Assembly (NCBI GenBank): GCA_029248105.1
Contig: JAQWJZ010000020.1
Location: 1 to 47,258, forward strand
DNA: 47,258 nucleotides
From: Flavobacteriales bacterium
GTDB lineage: Bacteria; Bacteroidota; Bacteroidia; Flavobacteriales; UBA7312
Direction of reading: 5' to 3'
Below are positions 45,407-47,258 of the stretch, piece after piece. The notes under the pieces were generated by a model. It did no database searches and was not told the origin of the DNA. It was given only the letters and a program-made list of their open reading frames with translations. The translations under genes were made by a program, and so were the position numbers. The first letter of the stretch is position 1. Every line of letters begins with the position of its first letter.

Positions 45407-47179
45407 TTAGAAGTTTATTTCAAGGTCAAACCCTTCCTTTAATGTTAGTAAGTGAGGATTTTTCTTAGCCATTTTTTTAAATTTATCTTCAGGGGTGTAT
45501 GCTTTTATTTCTTCTTCTTTAATGGGTTTAATATCTATTTTTAAAGTGATTTTATCGTTTTCAAGCTTTGACTTCAAATACCCTAAAATATTCGATCTCT
45601 CTTCGTTTAACACCTCTTCTTGAACTTTATTGTCCAGCGACACACATATATTATAATCGTCCCCAAGTATTGCTTTTTTATCTCTCAGAATAGATAGAAG
45701 ATTGTGCTTCCCATCGTTTTGTTTTTCACTAGCGAATTTTTGCCAACAGCTATTTAGATTTTCCTGTGTAAAGTCTTTGGTGTTGAGGTTTTCTAAGTGT
45801 GTTGTTTGACTTGTTTCTTCTTCTTGTTTTTTCTCTTCAGAACCGATGTTTATTGAAATTGTTTTATTCTCGAGATTATCTTTGAAATTGACAATTTTAA
45901 TGGATTTTTTAGATTCTTTAGGTAAGTCAATTTCTGGTTTTTCAATAACCATTTCTACAACTTTCTCTTGTGTTTTGTTAAAGGTAGGTGTGCTATTGTC
46001 AGAAAGAAGTGGTTTTGGGGTCTCTTTTAGCTGATTTTCGGTTTGTTTTTTAACGACGAAGGTTTTTTTTTCTGTCGTTTGGTTTATTTCTTTAACGCCG
46101 CAAATTTGCATGAGAGTAATCTCGACCAATAGTCGCTGATTTTTACTCATTCTGTAGTTCAAATCTACTTTATTGCAAAGTTCTAGAGCTTTTAGCAAGT
46201 GGTGTTGTTCCCATGTATTACTTTGCTCCAAATAACGTTGCTTTATGCTATCGCCAACCTCCAAAAGACTAAGGGTAGTTGGATCTTTGGCAACTAATAA
46301 ATTTCTGAAGTGCATCCCTAAGCCGTTGATGAAATGATGTCCGTCGAAGCCATTATTTAAAATTTCATTAAATCCGTTTAGGGCAGACGGGATATCGGCA
46401 TTATACAAAGCGTCTGTTACCTTAAAATAATAGTCGTAATCTAGTATGTTGAGGTTTTGAATAACCGCTTGGTAAGTCAATTTATCTCCGCAAAAACTGA
46501 TGATTTGATCAAATATGGAAAGAGCATCTCTTAATGCGCCGTCGGCTTTTTGAGCGATAATATGTAAAGCTTCCTGTTCGGCTTCTATGCCTTCATTTTT
46601 AGCTACATAGGCCAAGTGATTCGCAATGTCGGCTATCTGTATGCGTTTGAAATCAAAAATCTGACAACGGGATAATATGGTAGGTATAATTTTATGCTTC
46701 TCGGTTGTGGCCAATATAAAAAGAGCATGAGCGGGGGGCTCTTCTAAGGTTTTTAGAAAAGCGTTAAATGCTGCTTGAGAAAGCATATGAACCTCATCAA
46801 TAATATAGATGTTGTATTTACCGACTTGCGGGGCGAATCGTACTTGGTCAACTAATTCACGAATTTTATCCACTCCATTGTTTGAAGCAGCATCTAGCTC
46901 GTGTATGTTGAAAGAATGGTGTTCGTTAAAGCCTTTACAAGAGTCGCATTCATCACAAGCCTCCGTTTCTGGAGATAGGTTCATGCAGTTAATGGTTTTG
47001 GCTAATATTCTTGCGCAAGAAGTTTTTCCCACCCCACGAGGACCACAAAACAAAAAGGCTTGTGCCAAATGGTTGTTATTGATGGCATTTTTTAGGGTAT
47101 TGGTAATGGACTGTTGTCCTACTACAGTATCGAATGTAGCAGGGCGGTATTTGCGAGCCGAAACAACAAAATTTTCCAT
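45407..47179 (-). CDS. dnaX: DNA polymerase III clamp-loader subunit tau (and possibly gamma)
   Basis: The product loads the sliding clamp and links polymerases at the fork. It has Walker A GPRGVGKT (46-53), zinc cysteines C65, C75, C78 and C81, DEVHMLS and the SRC sensor motif. Domain III ends near residue 365, and a Lys/Glu/Thr-rich linker and polymerase-binding end follow. I start at the ATG at 47179 (590 residues), giving MENFVVSARKYRP. The longer frame to 47200 begins with TTG and would overlap a full -7 element. A run of nine A at 46063-46071 falls at codons 370-373, right after domain III. Confidence 0.96.
   Translation of the reverse strand: MENFVVSARKYRPATFDTVVGQQSITNTLKNAINNNHLAQAFLFCGPRGVGKTSCARILAKTINCMNLSPETEACDECDSCKGFNEHHSFNIHELDAASNNGVDKIRELVDQVRFAPQVGKYNIYIIDEVHMLSQAAFNAFLKTLEEPPAHALFILATTEKHKIIPTILSRCQIFDFKRIQIADIANHLAYVAKNEGIEAEQEALHIIAQKADGALRDALSIFDQIISFCGDKLTYQAVIQNLNILDYDYYFKVTDALYNADIPSALNGFNEILNNGFDGHHFINGLGMHFRNLLVAKDPTTLSLLEVGDSIKQRYLEQSNTWEQHHLLKALELCNKVDLNYRMSKNQRLLVEITLMQICGVKEINQTTEKKTFVVKKQTENQLKETPKPLLSDNSTPTFNKTQEKVVEMVIEKPEIDLPKESKKSIKIVNFKDNLENKTISINIGSEEKKQEEETSQTTHLENLNTKDFTQENLNSCWQKFASEKQNDGKHNLLSILRDKKAILGDDYNICVSLDNKVQEEVLNEERSNILGYLKSKLENDKITLKIDIKPIKEEEIKAYTPEDKFKKMAKKNPHLLTLKEGFDLEINF
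46063..46071 (-). other. A9 slippery run within dnaX
   Basis: The minus strand reads GAAAAAAAAACC, nine A in a row, encoding Glu-Lys-Lys-Thr at about residues 370-373. Gain of one A, or a -1 ribosomal shift, would read Asn-Leu-Arg-Arg and stop at 46050-46052, giving a protein of about 376 residues. Loss of one A would also stop soon, after about 13 codons. This placement suits production of a gamma-like short form. Slippage itself is inferred. Confidence 0.6.
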
Positions 47180-47197
47180 TATTAATTTTTGGGAAAA

Positions 47198-47205
47198 CAA
47201 ATATA
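47198..47205 (-). promoter_or_regulatory. Candidate -7 element for dnaX (TATATTTG)
   Basis: The minus strand reads TATATTTG, a full match to TAnnTTTG, 18 nt before the ATG at 47179. It overlaps the alternative TTG start at 47200 and so supports the shorter gene. Confidence 0.5.
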
Positions 47206-47222
47206 ATATAATGATTTAAATG

Positions 47223-47253
47223 TTGAGTTTTAAATTGATATTCTTTAGATTTG
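47223..47253 (+). promoter_or_regulatory. Candidate promoter TTG-N20-TAGATTTG reading out of the window
   Basis: TTG at 47223-47225 is followed after 20 nt by TAGATTTG (47246-47253), matching both the -33 and -7 elements of Bacteroidota promoters with good spacing. It points right, away from dnaX, so the next gene probably starts just beyond 47258. Confidence 0.55.
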
Positions 47254-47258
47254 GGTTG

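Noticed and set aside
47180-47200. TTG start giving seven more DnaX residues
   Set aside because: TTG is rare, and a full -7 element overlaps it; ATG at 47179 fits the family.
1-47258. CRISPR arrays, tRNA or rRNA genes, insertion sequences, prophage or defence islands
   Set aside because: No direct-repeat arrays, transposase-like proteins or RNA gene signatures were seen; gaps between genes are nearly all under 150 nt and the largest is 240 nt.

Overview
The window looks like an ordinary chromosomal segment of a low-GC member of the Bacteroidota, most likely Flavobacteriales. The reasons are: a fused lpxC/fabZ gene in an lpxD-lpxC/fabZ-lpxA cluster; a PorX-type response regulator carrying a PglZ domain (the type IX secretion regulator of this phylum); DUF3822, DUF5522 and DUF2007 families typical of the phylum; a monofunctional birA; and repeated upstream matches to the Bacteroidota -7 promoter element TAnnTTTG, with little sign of Shine-Dalgarno sites. 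Coding density is very high, many neighbours overlap by 1-20 nt, and no stretch above 300 bp lacks a gene. I see no rRNA, tRNA, CRISPR array, transposase or phage gene.

Layout. 1-1274: start of a lipoprotein gene cut by the window edge and an outer-membrane beta-barrel protein. 1329-5908: pheT and recG. 5974-8216: pyruvate dehydrogenase E1 alpha and E2. 8457-9706: two convergent small beta-barrel-like proteins. 9801-11983: a small Cys-rich protein overlapping urocanate hydratase. 12034-13778: a PLP enzyme of the ACC deaminase/D-cysteine desulfhydrase family overlapping a peptidoglycan glucosaminidase with an unusual C-terminus. 13781-16414: a large membrane-anchored protein of unknown function with a probable beta-propeller. 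16463-22085: HD hydrolase, lpxD, lpxC/fabZ, lpxA, efp and rnhB in one leftward run. 22132-25688: porX, tsaE, an alanine-dehydrogenase-like gene and a small membrane protein. 25685-28721: M16 protease, O-methyltransferase and proline dehydrogenase. 28791-29162: a secreted Lys/Cys-rich protein followed by a strong terminator. 29204-33182: rsfS, ftsH, a DUF2007 gene, cdsA and psd. 33253-35620: birA, a SRPBCC protein, pyrE and a NUDIX hydrolase. 35610-38041: a pseudopilin-like membrane protein, DUF3822, rsmD and coaD. 38117-40083: a PIF1/RecD-like helicase and an acyltransferase. 40088-47179: a lipoprotein, NADP-isocitrate dehydrogenase, a large M16 protease and dnaX.

The genes cover envelope building (lipid A, phospholipids, outer-membrane proteins, secretion control), central metabolism, translation, and replication or repair. 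No obvious dedicated defence or biosynthetic island is present. The most interesting signals are local. They include an A9 run in dnaX exactly where a gamma-like truncated clamp-loader subunit would be made, and A-runs at two gene overlaps that could yield fusion proteins. A DUF3822/bitopic membrane protein pair resembles PilM/PilN-like partners, a glucosaminidase carries a barrel-like tail, and the alanine-dehydrogenase-like protein has lost the usual catalytic histidine. All functional statements come from reading motifs by eye; no database search was run.
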